NCBI RefSeq assembly: GCF_004339675.1
Contig: NZ_SLVM01000012.1
Span: 52,310-116,309 of the forward strand
DNA length: 64,000 bases
Reading direction: 5' to 3'
Source: Rhodovulum steppense
GTDB lineage: Bacteria > Pseudomonadota > Alphaproteobacteria > Rhodobacterales > Rhodobacteraceae
The notes beneath the pieces are model-generated. The model had not been told where the DNA came from, searched no databases, and saw only the letters and a list, made by a program, of their open reading frames with translations. The translations under genes and the position numbers were made by a program. This document shows, in pieces, positions 1-8,747 of this stretch. Numbering within the stretch: the stretch's first letter is position 1; each line of letters opens with the position of its first letter.

Positions 1-751
1 GATATCCCGCCCCTTCGCGCCGGATCGCGAACTCGCCGGACATGCCCGCCAGGAACCGCTCCAGCGACTGCGCCCCGAACCAGTGCATCGGGATCACGAC
101 CGAACTGCGCAGCCGTTCCAGCACGCGGATCATCGTCGGCAGATCCAGCGTCAGCCCGCCATCGACCGGCGCCATCACCACGTCCAGCCGACCGAGCGAG
201 GCATATTGCATCTCGTCGGGCTCGTGATGCAGATGCCCCAGATGCCCGATGCAGAGCCCGGCAACCTCGAAGACGAAGATCGAGTTGCCATTCTCGCGCA
301 CCACCGAGCGGTCGAAGCCGCGCACATCGGTCGGCACGTTGCGCACCAGCATCTCGCCCAGATCGAGGTGATGATCGGCGGCCACGCCATCCCTGGCCCA
401 GCCTTCCAGCACATGCGGGATCGCGGGATCGGGGAAGGCGGTGAAATGGGTCTGATGGGCGTTGTTCATCGTGACCACATCGGGGATCAGCCGGGTCGTG
501 CCCAGAAAACCCGTGAAATCGGTCGCCGCACTCAGCCCGCCCGCCGTCTCGATCACGAAGGTCGCGTGATCGACAAAGCTGATGCGCACACTATGCGGAT
601 CGGGCAGCGGCATGCCGAAACCGGCAAGCTGGACATATTCCAACGCGGGATCGGCCTCGGCGATGGCGATGCAATGGCTGGGGCGGCGGTCCTGGGCGGC
701 AGCGGGCAGCGCCAGCAGGACGGCAAGCGCGGTCAGGCAGGATCGGATCAT
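1..751 (-). CDS. Secreted MBL-fold metallo-hydrolase, C-terminus cut by window edge
   Basis: A reading frame stays open from an ATG at 751 to the left window edge, giving about 250 residues without a stop. The start has GGAGG about 9 bases upstream. The first 20 residues are a clear Sec signal peptide (MIRSC, hydrophobic stretch, then ALPAAAQ), so the protein is probably periplasmic. The mature part has the layout of UlaG-like metallo-beta-lactamase-fold hydrolases: a strand with FVDHATFVIET, then DVVTMNNAHQTHFT, later GHLGHLHHE and a C-terminal VIPMHW strand. The usual HxHxDH zinc motif is altered here (NNAHQTH), so catalytic activity and substrate are uncertain. It is the first minus-strand gene upstream of the DUF427 gene but separated from it by about 80 bases. 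Confidence 0.75.
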   Translation of the reverse strand, partial: MIRSCLTALAVLLALPAAAQDRRPSHCIAIAEADPALEYVQLAGFGMPLPDPHSVRISFVDHATFVIETAGGLSAATDFTGFLGTTRLIPDVVTMNNAHQTHFTAFPDPAIPHVLEGWARDGVAADHHLDLGEMLVRNVPTDVRGFDRSVVRENGNSIFVFEVAGLCIGHLGHLHHEPDEMQYASLGRLDVVMAPVDGGLTLDLPTMIRVLERLRSSVVIPMHWFGAQSLERFLAGMSGEFAIRREGAGY

Positions 752-829
752 CGGCAGGCACCTCCTGCGCCAAAGGATAGGGCGCCGCCGCCCGCTGTCA
801 TGGTGCCACGCCGCCGGGGCTGGCCACGA

Positions 830-1171
830 TCACAACTGCTCGACCGTCACCTTGTCGGCGTAAAAGGCCAGATGGCCCGCGATCCGCTCTACCCCCGGAC
901 CCGGGTTTTCGTAGCACCAGCCCGCATCGGGGATGTCATAGCTCTTGGCATGCAGGGTGTAATAGCTCGCCTCGCCCTTGAGCGGACAGGTCGTCCGGCT
1001 GTCCGAGCGTTCGAGGAAGGCCATCGCCACATCCCCGCGCGGGAAATAGATCACCGGGGCGCGGTCGCCCTCGACCAGTTCCAGCGCATTGCGGCTTTCG
1101 GCAATCACCGCGCCGCCCGCCCGGACCACCCAGGCCCCCTCGGCCCGATGAATCGCGACATGTTCGGCCAT
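830..1171 (-). CDS. DUF427 domain protein
   Basis: This 113-residue protein is a single DUF427 domain at the normal family length. Recognisable landmarks are the N-terminal strand pair with VVRAGGAVIAES, the central VIYFPRGDVAM segment, and the CPLKGEASYYTL motif followed by WCYENPGPG. The family forms a small beta-barrel-like fold with no settled biochemical role; it is common in actinobacteria and proteobacteria. No signal peptide or membrane segment is present, so it should be cytoplasmic. It sits between the secreted MBL-fold gene and the aminopeptidase, all on the minus strand, with gaps of about 80-90 bases on either side, so co-transcription is possible but not shown. Confidence 0.85.
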   Translation of the reverse strand: MAEHVAIHRAEGAWVVRAGGAVIAESRNALELVEGDRAPVIYFPRGDVAMAFLERSDSRTTCPLKGEASYYTLHAKSYDIPDAGWCYENPGPGVERIAGHLAFYADKVTVEQL

Positions 1172-1258
1172 GGCTACACTCCCCTCGCTGGTTTCGGCGT
1201 CTGACGCGCCGCCGTTCAGTCACACGATCGTCAACGGAATGTCCAGACGGCGGAAAGG

Positions 1259-3064
1259 TCAGATCGGCAGGGTGGCCGCCGCCAGCCAGTCGCGCGCGGG
1301 CTGCGAGACCTCGGGGCCGACCAGATCGGCAACGCGCGCGTGATAGGCATTCAGCCACTCGCGCTCCCCGTCATTCAGCATCGCCGCGACGATCAGGCGT
1401 CGGTCGATGGGCACGAAGGTCAGCGTCTCGAAACCCAGCATCTCGCGGTCGTCGCCGCCGTCCGGCACCGGCGCGGGCTGGACCACGATCAGGTTCTCGA
1501 TGCGGATGCCGAACGCGCCCTCGCGGTAATAGCCCGGCTCGTTCGACAGGATCATCCCCGGTTCCAGCGCCACATGCGACAGCCGCGAAATCCGCTGCGG
1601 CCCCTCATGGACCGACAGATAGGCACCGACGCCGTGGCCCGTTCCATGGTCGTAATCCTGTCCCGCCAGCCACAGCGGATAGCGCGCCAGCGCATCCAGA
1701 TCGCGCCCCGCGACCCCCTTGGGAAACCGCGCGCGGGAAATCGCGATCATGCCTTTCAGCACCCGGGTAAAGGGCGCGCGCGCCGCCTCGGGCGCCGTGC
1801 CGACCGCCACCGTGCGGGTGATGTCGGTGGTGCCGTCCAGATATTGCCCGCCCGAATCCACCAGCAGCACCTCGCCCGGAGCCACGCGCCGGTTCGTCGC
1901 CTCGCTGACCCGGTAATGCACGATGGCCCCGTTCGGCCCCGCCCCCGCGATGGTGTCGAAGCTGATATCGCACAGCTTGCCGGTCGCCCGCCGGAACCCC
2001 TCCAGCCGCTTGACCACGTCGATCTCGGTCAGTTCGCCCCCCGGCGCCTCGGCATCGAGCCAGGACAGGAACTCGACCATGGCCGCCGCATCGCGCAGAT
2101 GCGCCGCCCGCGCGCCCGCCAGTTCCGCCGCGCTCTTGCGCGCCTTGGGCAGGATGCAAGGGTCCTCGCCCCGCGCGACCTCGATCCCCGCCTCCTGCAA
2201 CTGGCGCAGCACCCAGAGCGGCGCGCTGGCGGGGTCGATCCGCACCGGGCCGACAAGGCTGCGCAGCCCCGGGCCAAGGGCGGTAACGGGGCGCAGGGTG
2301 ACATCGGGGCCAAGATGGCGGCGCAGGTCGTCCGAAACCTTGGCCGCATCGGCGAAAAGCGTCACGCGCGCATCGTCATGCAGCACCGCAAAGGCGTGCG
2401 GCACCGGGTTGCGCGGCACATCCGCCCCCCGCACGTTCAACAGCCAGGCAATGGAATCGGGCAGGCTCAGCACCGCCGCCGCCTGCCCGGCCTTGCGCAG
2501 GATCTCGGCCAGGCGCGCGCGCTTCTCGGCATGGCTTACCCCCGCCAGCGCCTCGGGATAGGCCGAGATCGCGCCCTGCGGGGCGGCGGGTTGGTCAGAC
2601 CAGAGGCGGTCGATCGGGTTCTCGACCTCGCGCAGCGAAATCCCGGCATCCCGCAACGCCTCGGTCAGCTTTTCCACCTGCTCGGGCGTGTGCAGCCAGG
2701 GGTCGAGGCCCAAGACGCCGCCCCGTGGCAGCGCCGCGCGCAACCAGTCCGCAAGCTGCGTCTCGGGCCAGTCGACCGGCGTGAAATGGTCCGGATCCAC
2801 CTGGCTCCTGACCTGCACCCGGTAGCGGCCATCCACGAATACCCCCGCGCGGTCCATCAGCACGCAGGCAAAGCCCGCCGACCCGGTGAAGCCCGTCAGC
2901 CAGGCCAGCCGCTCGTCGCGCGCGGCGACATATTCGCCCTGATGGGCATCCGCGCGCGGCACAAGGAACCCCGCCAGCCCCGCCCGGGCCATCTCGGCGC
3001 GCAAGGCGGCAAGGCGCGGGGGGCCATCCTGCGGCGATGTGGGGCTTTCGAAGCTCTGGAACAT
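1259..3064 (-). CDS. Long-form Xaa-Pro aminopeptidase (aminopeptidase P, M24B)
   Basis: The 601-residue product is a cytoplasmic metallopeptidase that removes an N-terminal residue preceding proline. It has two N-terminal creatinase-type domains (roughly residues 10-300) and a C-terminal pita-bread catalytic domain followed by the short M24_C extension. Metal ligands are visible: D403 and D414 in DSGGQYLDGTTD, H477 in HGTGHGVG, E509 in SNEPGYY and E523 in RIENL. The length matches the roughly 600-residue eukaryote-like form rather than the 440-residue E. coli PepP. The open frame continues upstream of 3064, but homology begins at MFQSFESP, and the extra codons would lie antisense to the BLUF gene, so the ATG at 3064 is preferred. 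Confidence 0.92.
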   Translation of the reverse strand: MFQSFESPTSPQDGPPRLAALRAEMARAGLAGFLVPRADAHQGEYVAARDERLAWLTGFTGSAGFACVLMDRAGVFVDGRYRVQVRSQVDPDHFTPVDWPETQLADWLRAALPRGGVLGLDPWLHTPEQVEKLTEALRDAGISLREVENPIDRLWSDQPAAPQGAISAYPEALAGVSHAEKRARLAEILRKAGQAAAVLSLPDSIAWLLNVRGADVPRNPVPHAFAVLHDDARVTLFADAAKVSDDLRRHLGPDVTLRPVTALGPGLRSLVGPVRIDPASAPLWVLRQLQEAGIEVARGEDPCILPKARKSAAELAGARAAHLRDAAAMVEFLSWLDAEAPGGELTEIDVVKRLEGFRRATGKLCDISFDTIAGAGPNGAIVHYRVSEATNRRVAPGEVLLVDSGGQYLDGTTDITRTVAVGTAPEAARAPFTRVLKGMIAISRARFPKGVAGRDLDALARYPLWLAGQDYDHGTGHGVGAYLSVHEGPQRISRLSHVALEPGMILSNEPGYYREGAFGIRIENLIVVQPAPVPDGGDDREMLGFETLTFVPIDRRLIVAAMLNDGEREWLNAYHARVADLVGPEVSQPARDWLAAATLPI

Positions 3065-3214
3065 GGCGGGCCTTGCGCGGAAAGGCGCCCCGCAGGGCGC
3101 CGTCGGCGCCAGACTAGCAGCCCGCGCATCGACGGCAAGCCATGTGCATGCGCCTTCACCGATGCTTAAGCCGATCCGGCTATCGACAGGAAACCGTTTG
3201 GCCGGAGGTCGAGC

Positions 3215-3655
3215 ATGAGCGCAGACCTGTTCTTCCTGCTCTATCGCAGCACCGCCCGCAGACCACTGGACAGGGCAACCGTCACCGACATCCTTGCCGC
3301 GAGCCTGCACAACAATCCCAGGGACGGCGTGACCGGCTTTCTGCATGTCGACCGGGGATGTTTCCTGCAATATCTGGAGGGGCCGCGCGCGCCGCTCCTG
3401 CGCATCGCCACGCGCATCAACAAGGACCGGCGCCACACCGATTTCCGGATTCTGGCCGAAGGCACGATCGACGAACGCTTCTTTCCCGACTGGGACATGG
3501 GCCAGATCGCCAGCGAGAACCTTCCGACCGACGGCCTCCTCGCCGAACGCTCCTGGCTTCGCTCCGAACCGGATATCGACCCGCTGCCGCTGATCCGGGC
3601 CTTCGCGGCCCATGCGAATCGACAGGACGGGCTGGACATCGCCCCGATCGACTGA
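3215..3655 (+). CDS. Stand-alone BLUF blue-light photoreceptor
   Basis: The 146-residue protein is a BLUF (FAD-binding blue-light sensor) domain with a short C-terminal extension and no output domain. Residues that form the flavin photocycle network align with AppA by spacing: Y10 (AppA Y21), N34 (N45), Q52 (Q63), W93 (W104) and M95 (M106). Other BLUF hallmarks are NNPRDGVTGFL, FLQYLEGP and KDRRH. BLUF domains bind FAD non-covalently and rearrange hydrogen bonds around the flavin in blue light. Short BLUF proteins act by binding a partner, which cannot be read from this sequence. A strong ribosome site (GGAGG, 6 bases before ATG) supports the start. It ends 6 bases before the convergent cobT stop and is transcribed away from the aminopeptidase. 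Confidence 0.93.
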   Translation: MSADLFFLLYRSTARRPLDRATVTDILAASLHNNPRDGVTGFLHVDRGCFLQYLEGPRAPLLRIATRINKDRRHTDFRILAEGTIDERFFPDWDMGQIASENLPTDGLLAERSWLRSEPDIDPLPLIRAFAAHANRQDGLDIAPID

Positions 3656-3661
3656 CCGCGC

Positions 3662-5536
3662 CTAGACCGCCTTGCGGATTCCGATCATCCGCGCCCGCCC
3701 GCGCGGATCCTTGTCGAACAGCGCGGCCAGTTGCTCGGTCATCGCGCCGGCCAGTTGCTCGACATCGGTGATCGTCACCGCGCGCTGGTAATAGCGGGTG
3801 ACGTCATGGCCGATGCCGATGGCGATCAGTTCGACCGCCTTGCGCCGCTCGACCATCGCGATCACGTCGCGCAGGTGTTTTTCCAGGTAGTTCGCGGAAT
3901 TCACCGACAGCGTGGAATCGTCCACCGGCGCCCCGTCCGAGATCACCATCAGGATCCTGCGCGCCTCGGGCCGGGCCATCATCCGCCGATGTGCCCATTC
4001 CAGCGCCTCGCCGTCGATATTCTCCTTCAGCAAGCCTTCCTTCATCATCAGCCCGAGATTCTGGCGCGCCCGCCGCCAGGGCGCATCCGCCCCCTTGTAG
4101 ATGATGTGGCGCAGATCGTTCAGCCGCCCCGGCGCCATCGGCCGCCCCTCGGCCAGCCATTTCTCGCGGCACTGTCCGCCCTTCCACGCCCGCGTGGTGA
4201 AACCCAGGATTTCCACCTTGACATCGCAGCGTTCCAGCGTGCGCGCCAGAACATCGGCGCAGATCGCGGCAATGGAAATCGGCCGCCCGCGCATCGAGCC
4301 GGAATTGTCCAGCAGCAGCGTCACCACCGTGTCGCGGAACTCGGTATCCTTTTCAACCTTGAAACTCAGCGGCGTCGTCGGGTTCGCGACCACACGGGCC
4401 AGCCGCCCGGCATCGAGGATCCCCTCCTCGCAATCGAATTCCCAGGACCGGCTCTGCTGCGCCTGCAAGCGGCGTTGCAGCTTGTTGGCCAGCCGCCCCA
4501 CCGCCCCCTTCAGCGGGTCGAGCTGCTGGTCCAGATAGGCGCGCAGCCGCTCCAGCTCGGCGGGTTCGGCCAGGTCCTCGGCCTTCACCTCCTCGTCGAA
4601 GACGGACGTGAAGACCTTGTAATCGGGATCGGCCTCGGAATGCGGCGCGGGCGGCGGCGGTTCAAGCGGCGCCTCGCCCTCGGGCAGTTCGGCTTCCTCG
4701 CCCATGTCCATATCGGCCATGTCGTCCGGGCTGACATGGGCCTGGGCGGCGTCCTGCAACTCGTCCTGCGACCGTTCGGAACTGGCGTCGGCCTCGTCGC
4801 TCTCCTCGCCCTGCTCCTCGCCATATTCCTCGGGCGCGTCCTCGTCGGTCTCGGCGCCCTCGTCCTCGGCCTCGTCCTGCTCGGCATCCGGATCGTCGCC
4901 AAGCTGGTCGCCATAACCCAGATCCGAGATCACCTGCCGGGCGAAGCGGGCAAAACCCGCCTGATCGGCAAGCACCTCCTCCAGCCGCTCCAGCGTGCCG
5001 CCCGCCTGCTCCTCGATGAAGCCGCGCCACAGCGCCATCGCATTGTCCGCCCCTTTGGGCAGCGGCCGCCCGGTCGCCAGATGCCGCAGCATGTAGCCCG
5101 CCGCCACCGACAAGGGCACCTCGCCCGCCTCGCGCGCCTGGGCATAGCCGCGCTTGGCGGCCTCGGCGGCGATCACCGCGTCGATATTTCCCGCCGTGCC
5201 GGGCATCGCGCGCGCGCCCACCGCCTCGCAGCGGGCGGTCTCCAGCGCCTCGTAGAGATCGCGCGCCATCTGGCCCTGGGGGCGATAGCGCGCATGCAGC
5301 CCCGCATCGTGAAACCTGTGGCGCAGCGCAAAGCCGTCCGCCGTGCCGCGCGCGATCAGCACCTCGTCGCGCGTCATCCGCCGGCTGACCTGCGGCAGGC
5401 GCACCGCATCCGCCATCAGCCCCGGCGGATCGACCGAATAGGACACGCCCAGATCGGCATCGTCGGCCAGCACGCGCGTGGCCTCGGCCAGCGCCTTCTT
5501 GAACGGATCGGCGGGGTTGTCAGATGGTTTGCTCAT
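3662..5536 (-). CDS. cobT: Aerobic cobaltochelatase subunit CobT
   Basis: CobT (624 residues) is the von Willebrand factor A-bearing subunit of the CobN-CobS-CobT complex that inserts cobalt into hydrogenobyrinic acid a,c-diamide in the aerobic cobalamin pathway. The N-terminal half is the CobT family domain. Residues about 215-300 are a strongly acidic, low-complexity linker rich in Glu and Asp. The C-terminal VWA domain carries the metal-ion-dependent adhesion site DNSGSM at residues 410-415 and a later ISDGAPVDD motif. It follows cobS on the same strand after 86 bases, as in other alphaproteobacteria. The large subunit CobN is not in this window. The acidic linker probably contacts the CobS hexamer by analogy with magnesium chelatase ChlD/BchD, which is inference. 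Confidence 0.96.
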   Translation of the reverse strand: MSKPSDNPADPFKKALAEATRVLADDADLGVSYSVDPPGLMADAVRLPQVSRRMTRDEVLIARGTADGFALRHRFHDAGLHARYRPQGQMARDLYEALETARCEAVGARAMPGTAGNIDAVIAAEAAKRGYAQAREAGEVPLSVAAGYMLRHLATGRPLPKGADNAMALWRGFIEEQAGGTLERLEEVLADQAGFARFARQVISDLGYGDQLGDDPDAEQDEAEDEGAETDEDAPEEYGEEQGEESDEADASSERSQDELQDAAQAHVSPDDMADMDMGEEAELPEGEAPLEPPPPAPHSEADPDYKVFTSVFDEEVKAEDLAEPAELERLRAYLDQQLDPLKGAVGRLANKLQRRLQAQQSRSWEFDCEEGILDAGRLARVVANPTTPLSFKVEKDTEFRDTVVTLLLDNSGSMRGRPISIAAICADVLARTLERCDVKVEILGFTTRAWKGGQCREKWLAEGRPMAPGRLNDLRHIIYKGADAPWRRARQNLGLMMKEGLLKENIDGEALEWAHRRMMARPEARRILMVISDGAPVDDSTLSVNSANYLEKHLRDVIAMVERRKAVELIAIGIGHDVTRYYQRAVTITDVEQLAGAMTEQLAALFDKDPRGRARMIGIRKAV

Positions 5537-5565
5537 CCCGTCGCGGCGCCGCGCGCGCCCTCACC

Positions 5566-5617
5566 CTTCTTCTGGCCCGAAATATCCCCGCCGAAGGCAC
5601 GCGCCCGCAAGGGCGCG
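5566..5617 (+). repeat. Intercistronic element: recurrent motif plus GC hairpin
   Basis: The cobS-cobT spacer holds CTTCTTCTGGCCCGAAATAT followed by CCCCGCC (5566-5592). A related sequence lies at 8705-8731 on the other strand. Directly after it is a perfect 7-bp stem-loop, CGCGCCC-GCAA-GGGCGCG (5600-5617). This looks like a dispersed intergenic element that may stabilise or partly terminate the cobS message. Similar motifs occur between genes in Rhodobacteraceae genomes as far as I recall; function is not known. Confidence 0.4.
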
Positions 5618-5622
5618 TCCCC

Positions 5623-6591
5623 CTACCCGACGGCGACGCTCGCCGCACTTTCGGGCAGTTCCTCGTCGAACAGCCGCTGGTAGAACTCGGCCACCGTGGC
5701 GCGTTCCAGCTCGTCGCACTTGTTCAGGAAGGTCAGCCGGAACGCATAGCCCACATTGCGGAAGATCTCGGCATTCTGCGCCCAGGCGATCACCGTGCGC
5801 GGGCTCATCACCGTGGACAGATCGCCATTCATGAAGGCCGTGCGCGTCAGGTCGGCCACCGTCACCATATGGCCGATGGTCTTGCGGCCCTTGTCGGTGT
5901 TGTAATGCGGGCACTTGCCCAGCACGATCGCGCATTCGGCGTCATGGGACAGGTAGTTCAGCGTGGCGACCAGCGACCAGCGGTCCATCTGGCCCTGGTT
6001 GATCTGCTGGGTGCCATGGTAAAGCCCCGTGGTGTCGCCCAGGCCCACCGTGTTCGCCGTGGCGAACAGCCGGAAAAAGGGATGCGGCGTGATCACCTCG
6101 TTCTGGTCCAAGAGCGTCAGCTTGCCATCGGCCTCCAGCACCCGCTGGATCACGAACATCACATCCGCGCGGCCCGCATCATATTCGTCGAAGACGATGG
6201 CACAGGCATTGCGCAGCGCCCAGGGCAGGATGCCTTCCTGGAACTCGGTCACCTGCTTGCCGTCGCGCAGCTTGATCGCGTCCTTGCCGATCAGGTCGAT
6301 CCGGCTGATATGGCTGTCGAGATTGACCCGCACGCAGGGCCAGTTCAGCCGCGCGGCGACCTGCTCGATATGGGTGGACTTGCCGGTGCCATGATAGCCC
6401 TGGATCATCACGCGGCGGTTATGGGCAAAGCCCGCCAGGATCGCCAGTGTCGTGTCGGGATCGAACTTGTAGGTCGGGTCGATATCGGGCACCCGGTCGG
6501 TGCGCTCCTCGAACCCCTTCACCACCATGTCGGTGTCGATCCCGAAGACCTCGCGCACCGAGATCTCCTCGGTCGGTTTGACTAGGCTCAT
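5623..6591 (-). CDS. cobS: Aerobic cobaltochelatase ATPase subunit CobS
   Basis: CobS (322 residues, the usual family length) is the AAA+ ATPase of the CobNST cobaltochelatase and forms hexameric rings that power cobalt insertion by CobN. Walker A is GYHGTGKS at residues 65-72 and Walker B is IVFDE at about 132-136, with the sensor region [11 protein letters not shown] further on. The N-terminal part ([18 protein letters not shown]) is the characteristic CobS pre-domain. The ATG at 6591 starts exactly at the conserved N-terminus; the frame is open further upstream but those codons lack homology. It is the first gene of the cobS-cobT pair, so the promoter must lie in the 628-base region upstream. 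Confidence 0.96.
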   Translation of the reverse strand: MSLVKPTEEISVREVFGIDTDMVVKGFEERTDRVPDIDPTYKFDPDTTLAILAGFAHNRRVMIQGYHGTGKSTHIEQVAARLNWPCVRVNLDSHISRIDLIGKDAIKLRDGKQVTEFQEGILPWALRNACAIVFDEYDAGRADVMFVIQRVLEADGKLTLLDQNEVITPHPFFRLFATANTVGLGDTTGLYHGTQQINQGQMDRWSLVATLNYLSHDAECAIVLGKCPHYNTDKGRKTIGHMVTVADLTRTAFMNGDLSTVMSPRTVIAWAQNAEIFRNVGYAFRLTFLNKCDELERATVAEFYQRLFDEELPESAASVAVG

Positions 6592-6888
6592 GATGCTCGA
6601 TCCGTCCAGCTCGCTTTCCTCGCGACGTAGTGGAACATATCGCCCGGTCGCGCAAGGGGAAGGGGCGTGTCCCCCGTCGCGGCGCGCGCCGTTGAACGGA
6701 TTCTCAACCTTTTCGGGGCATCTTCCGGTCGAGGCGGATTGTCCGGATGACACCCCGCAAACAGGGTCACGGTCGGTCTGTCCGGTTCGACGGTTCCAGG
6801 AAACGTATCGCCGCCACGCGAGTGTCGTAGGTGCCAGTGCCATCGGCGATACCCGCATGTGCGCCCGTGGTCGGGACGCGCCTGCGGA

Positions 6889-6918
6889 CCCCGCCCGCCA
6901 TCGGAATGGCGGGCGGGG
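6889..6918. terminator. Perfect 13-bp GC-rich stem-loop
   Basis: CCCCGCCCGCCAT (6889-6901), loop CGGA, ATGGCGGGCGGGG (6906-6918). The stem has no mismatch. On the plus strand it is followed by CATTTGCG, a weak T-rich tail. It lies about 300 bases from each neighbouring gene start, so it is not an obvious terminator of either. It could end a short unannotated transcript. Confidence 0.5.
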
Positions 6919-7082
6919 CATTTGCGTGCGGCCGCGCGCAGGGGAACCGGTCGGCAGACGGGCGTCGAATCCGGGGCGGCCGCGGCCTGCCCGGATCCGC
7001 ACCGGCCCGGGCGGCCGCGCGGATTCCGTTCTCCCACGCACCCACCAAAGGTTGTGTACCAAGGCTGGCATTCGGACATGGG

Positions 7083-7111
7083 TTGACATTCATTGCACGG
7101 ACGCACAATCG
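7083..7111 (+). promoter_or_regulatory. Candidate sigma-70 promoter for the FAD dehydrogenase gene
   Basis: A perfect TTGACA -35 element lies at 7083-7088. With 17-base spacing the -10 would be CAATCG (7106-7111), which is weak; relaxed -10 elements are common in this bacterial group. The gene starts at 7220. Assigned from sequence match only. Confidence 0.35.
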
Positions 7112-7219
7112 GAGACCCATTTTCCGCCCCTGTCGCAGACGCGGCGCGCGTTGCCCTTTCGCCTGCCGCCGGTCTCGCCTAGGGTGCCCGCCGTCGCCCG
7201 ATGATCCAGGAGTTGCCGG

Positions 7220-8596
7220 ATGCCCCTTCCCGCCGAAGCCGTGACCGCGTTGGGAAACATCCTGGGCAACCGGATCAGCCTCTCGCGATCCGATCTGGAC
7301 CTGCACGGCCGCAGCGAGGCATGGTTTCCGCCAACCCCGCCCGAGGCGGTGGTCTATCCCGAAACGACCGAGGAGGTCGCCGCCATCGTGCGGGTCTGCG
7401 CCGCGCATGGCTGTCCGCTGACCGCCTGGGGCGCGGGCAGCTCGCTGGAGGGCCACGCGCTGGCGGTCAGGGGCGGCATCAGCGTCGATTTCACCCGGAT
7501 GAACCGGGTGCTGAAGGTGAACCCCGAGGACATGGACGCGGTGATCCAGCCCGGGGTCACGCGCGAGGCGCTGAATGTCGAGCTGCGCGCCACGGGACTG
7601 TTCTTTCCGGTCGATCCAGGCGCGAACGCGACGCTGGGCGGCATGGCCTCGACGCGCGCCTCGGGCACGACCGCCGTGCGCTACGGCACGATGCGCGAGA
7701 ACGTGCTGGGGCTGCAGGTGGTGCTGGCCGACGGGCGGGTGATCCGCACCGGCACGCGGGCGCGCAAATCGGCGGCGGGCTATGACCTGACGGGGCTGTT
7801 CGTGGGGGCCGAGGGCACGCTGGGCCTGATGACCGAGCTGACGGTGAAGCTATATGGCCAGCCCGAGGCGATCTCGGCTGCGGTCTGCGCCTTCGACGCG
7901 ATCGGGCCCGCGGTCGAGACGGTGATCCAGACCATCCAGTCGGGCATCCCGATGGCCCGGATCGAATTCGTCGATGCCGCGACGGCGGCGGCCGTCAACG
8001 CCTATGCGGGCGCCAGCTTCCCCGAAAAGCCGCATCTGATGGTGGAGTTCCACGGCTCGACCGCGGGCGTCGCCGAACAGGCGCAAAGCTTCGGCGAGAT
8101 CGTGGCCGACAATGGCGGCTCGGGGTTCGCCTGGTCATCGCGACCCGAGGAGCGCAATGCGCTCTGGACCATGCGGCACAACGCCTATTACGCCTGCCTC
8201 GCCTCGCGGCCCGGCGCGACGGCGCTGGTGACCGATATCTGCGTGCCGATCTCGCGGCTGGCCGAGACGGTCGAGGAGACCCGCGCCGATATCGCCGCCT
8301 CGCATGTGCCCGGGCCGATCCTGGGCCATGTGGGGGACGGCAATTTCCATGCGATCCTGCTTGTCGATCCGCGCAGCCCGGTCGAACTGGCCGAGGCCAG
8401 GCGGCTTGCGCACCGGATGGTCGAGCGCGCGCTGCGGCTGGGCGGCACGATCTCGGGCGAGCACGGGATCGGCATGGGCAAGCTCGGCCACATGGCCGCC
8501 GCGCATGGCGAGGCCTGGGACGTGATGGGCGAGATCAAGCGCGCGCTCGACCCCGCGGGGCTGATGAACCCGGGCAAGATGCTGCGCCAGGGCTAA
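7220..8596 (+). CDS. FAD-linked D-lactate/2-hydroxyacid dehydrogenase (GlcD/Dld-type)
   Basis: This 458-residue flavoprotein belongs to the FAD_binding_4 plus FAD-oxidase_C group, which includes cytochrome-linked D-lactate dehydrogenase and the glycolate oxidase subunit GlcD. The N-terminal PCMH-type FAD domain (about residues 35-215) shows TAWGAGSSLEGHALA, PGANATLGGMAST and VGAEGTLGLMTELT. The C-terminal substrate domain ends with GHVGDGNFH and the ISGEHGIGMGK motif, the histidine-rich active-site signature of the family. There is no GlcE or GlcF gene beside it, favouring a stand-alone D-lactate dehydrogenase (electron acceptor cytochrome c or quinone), but the substrate cannot be fixed from sequence. 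AGGAG lies 7 bases before the ATG. It is transcribed convergently toward recN. Confidence 0.9.
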   Translation: MPLPAEAVTALGNILGNRISLSRSDLDLHGRSEAWFPPTPPEAVVYPETTEEVAAIVRVCAAHGCPLTAWGAGSSLEGHALAVRGGISVDFTRMNRVLKVNPEDMDAVIQPGVTREALNVELRATGLFFPVDPGANATLGGMASTRASGTTAVRYGTMRENVLGLQVVLADGRVIRTGTRARKSAAGYDLTGLFVGAEGTLGLMTELTVKLYGQPEAISAAVCAFDAIGPAVETVIQTIQSGIPMARIEFVDAATAAAVNAYAGASFPEKPHLMVEFHGSTAGVAEQAQSFGEIVADNGGSGFAWSSRPEERNALWTMRHNAYYACLASRPGATALVTDICVPISRLAETVEETRADIAASHVPGPILGHVGDGNFHAILLVDPRSPVELAEARRLAHRMVERALRLGGTISGEHGIGMGKLGHMAAAHGEAWDVMGEIKRALDPAGLMNPGKMLRQG

Positions 8597-8634
8597 CCGG
8601 ACCCGCATCAGCGAACTCTCCCGCCCCCGGCCCG

Positions 8635-8652
8635 CGCGGGGCTTGCGCCCCG
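8635..8652. terminator. GC hairpin between convergent genes
   Basis: GCGGGGC (8635-8641), loop TTGC, GCCCCGC (8646-8652), a perfect 7-bp stem 38 bases after the dehydrogenase stop. It sits between convergent genes and probably limits read-through from the plus strand. The following T content is low. Confidence 0.45.
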
Positions 8653-8704
8653 CTTGTCCGGCGTTGGGCCGGGCGCACCCGCCAGGGCGGGCGCGCGCGC
8701 TCCG

Positions 8705-8731
8705 CGCGGGGGTATTTGAACCAAAAAGAAG
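8705..8731 (-). repeat. Second copy of the recurrent intergenic motif
   Basis: On the minus strand this reads CTTCTTTTTGGTTCAAATAC followed by CCCCGCG. It resembles the plus-strand motif at 5566-5592 with one gap and several substitutions. It lies 17 bases downstream of the recN stop, in the recN orientation, and may form part of a 3' end signal together with adjacent CG-rich repeats. Confidence 0.35.
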
Positions 8732-8747
8732 CCCGGGCCGCGTGCCC

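Larger units (their letters stand above)
6592..7219. other. 628-base non-coding region between divergent cobS and FAD dehydrogenase genes
   Basis: No convincing gene was found on either strand; the open frames here have no recognisable domain and overlap each other. The region contains a perfect 13-bp hairpin at 6889-6918, a short inverted repeat GTTGA/TCAAC at about 6693-6711, and a TTGACA element near 7083. It is long enough for promoters of both divergent genes and possibly a small RNA ending at the hairpin, but no conserved RNA family was recognised. Confidence 0.5.

Noticed and set aside
1340..3169. A 609-codon plus-strand frame across the aminopeptidase gene
   Set aside because: Antisense to a gene with intact M24 metal ligands; no recognisable domain.
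3731..5683. A 650-codon plus-strand frame across cobT
   Set aside because: Mirror frame of cobT; its apparent hydrophobic part is simply the complement of the acidic linker.
6592..7219. Cobalamin riboswitch upstream of cobS
   Set aside because: No B12-box-like consensus or typical multi-stem arrangement could be recognised by eye, and it lies upstream of cobS, whose control in relatives is not established here.
6831..7244. Plus-strand frame of 137 codons upstream of the FAD dehydrogenase
   Set aside because: It crosses the 13-bp hairpin, has no ribosome site or domain, and overlaps the well-supported start at 7220.
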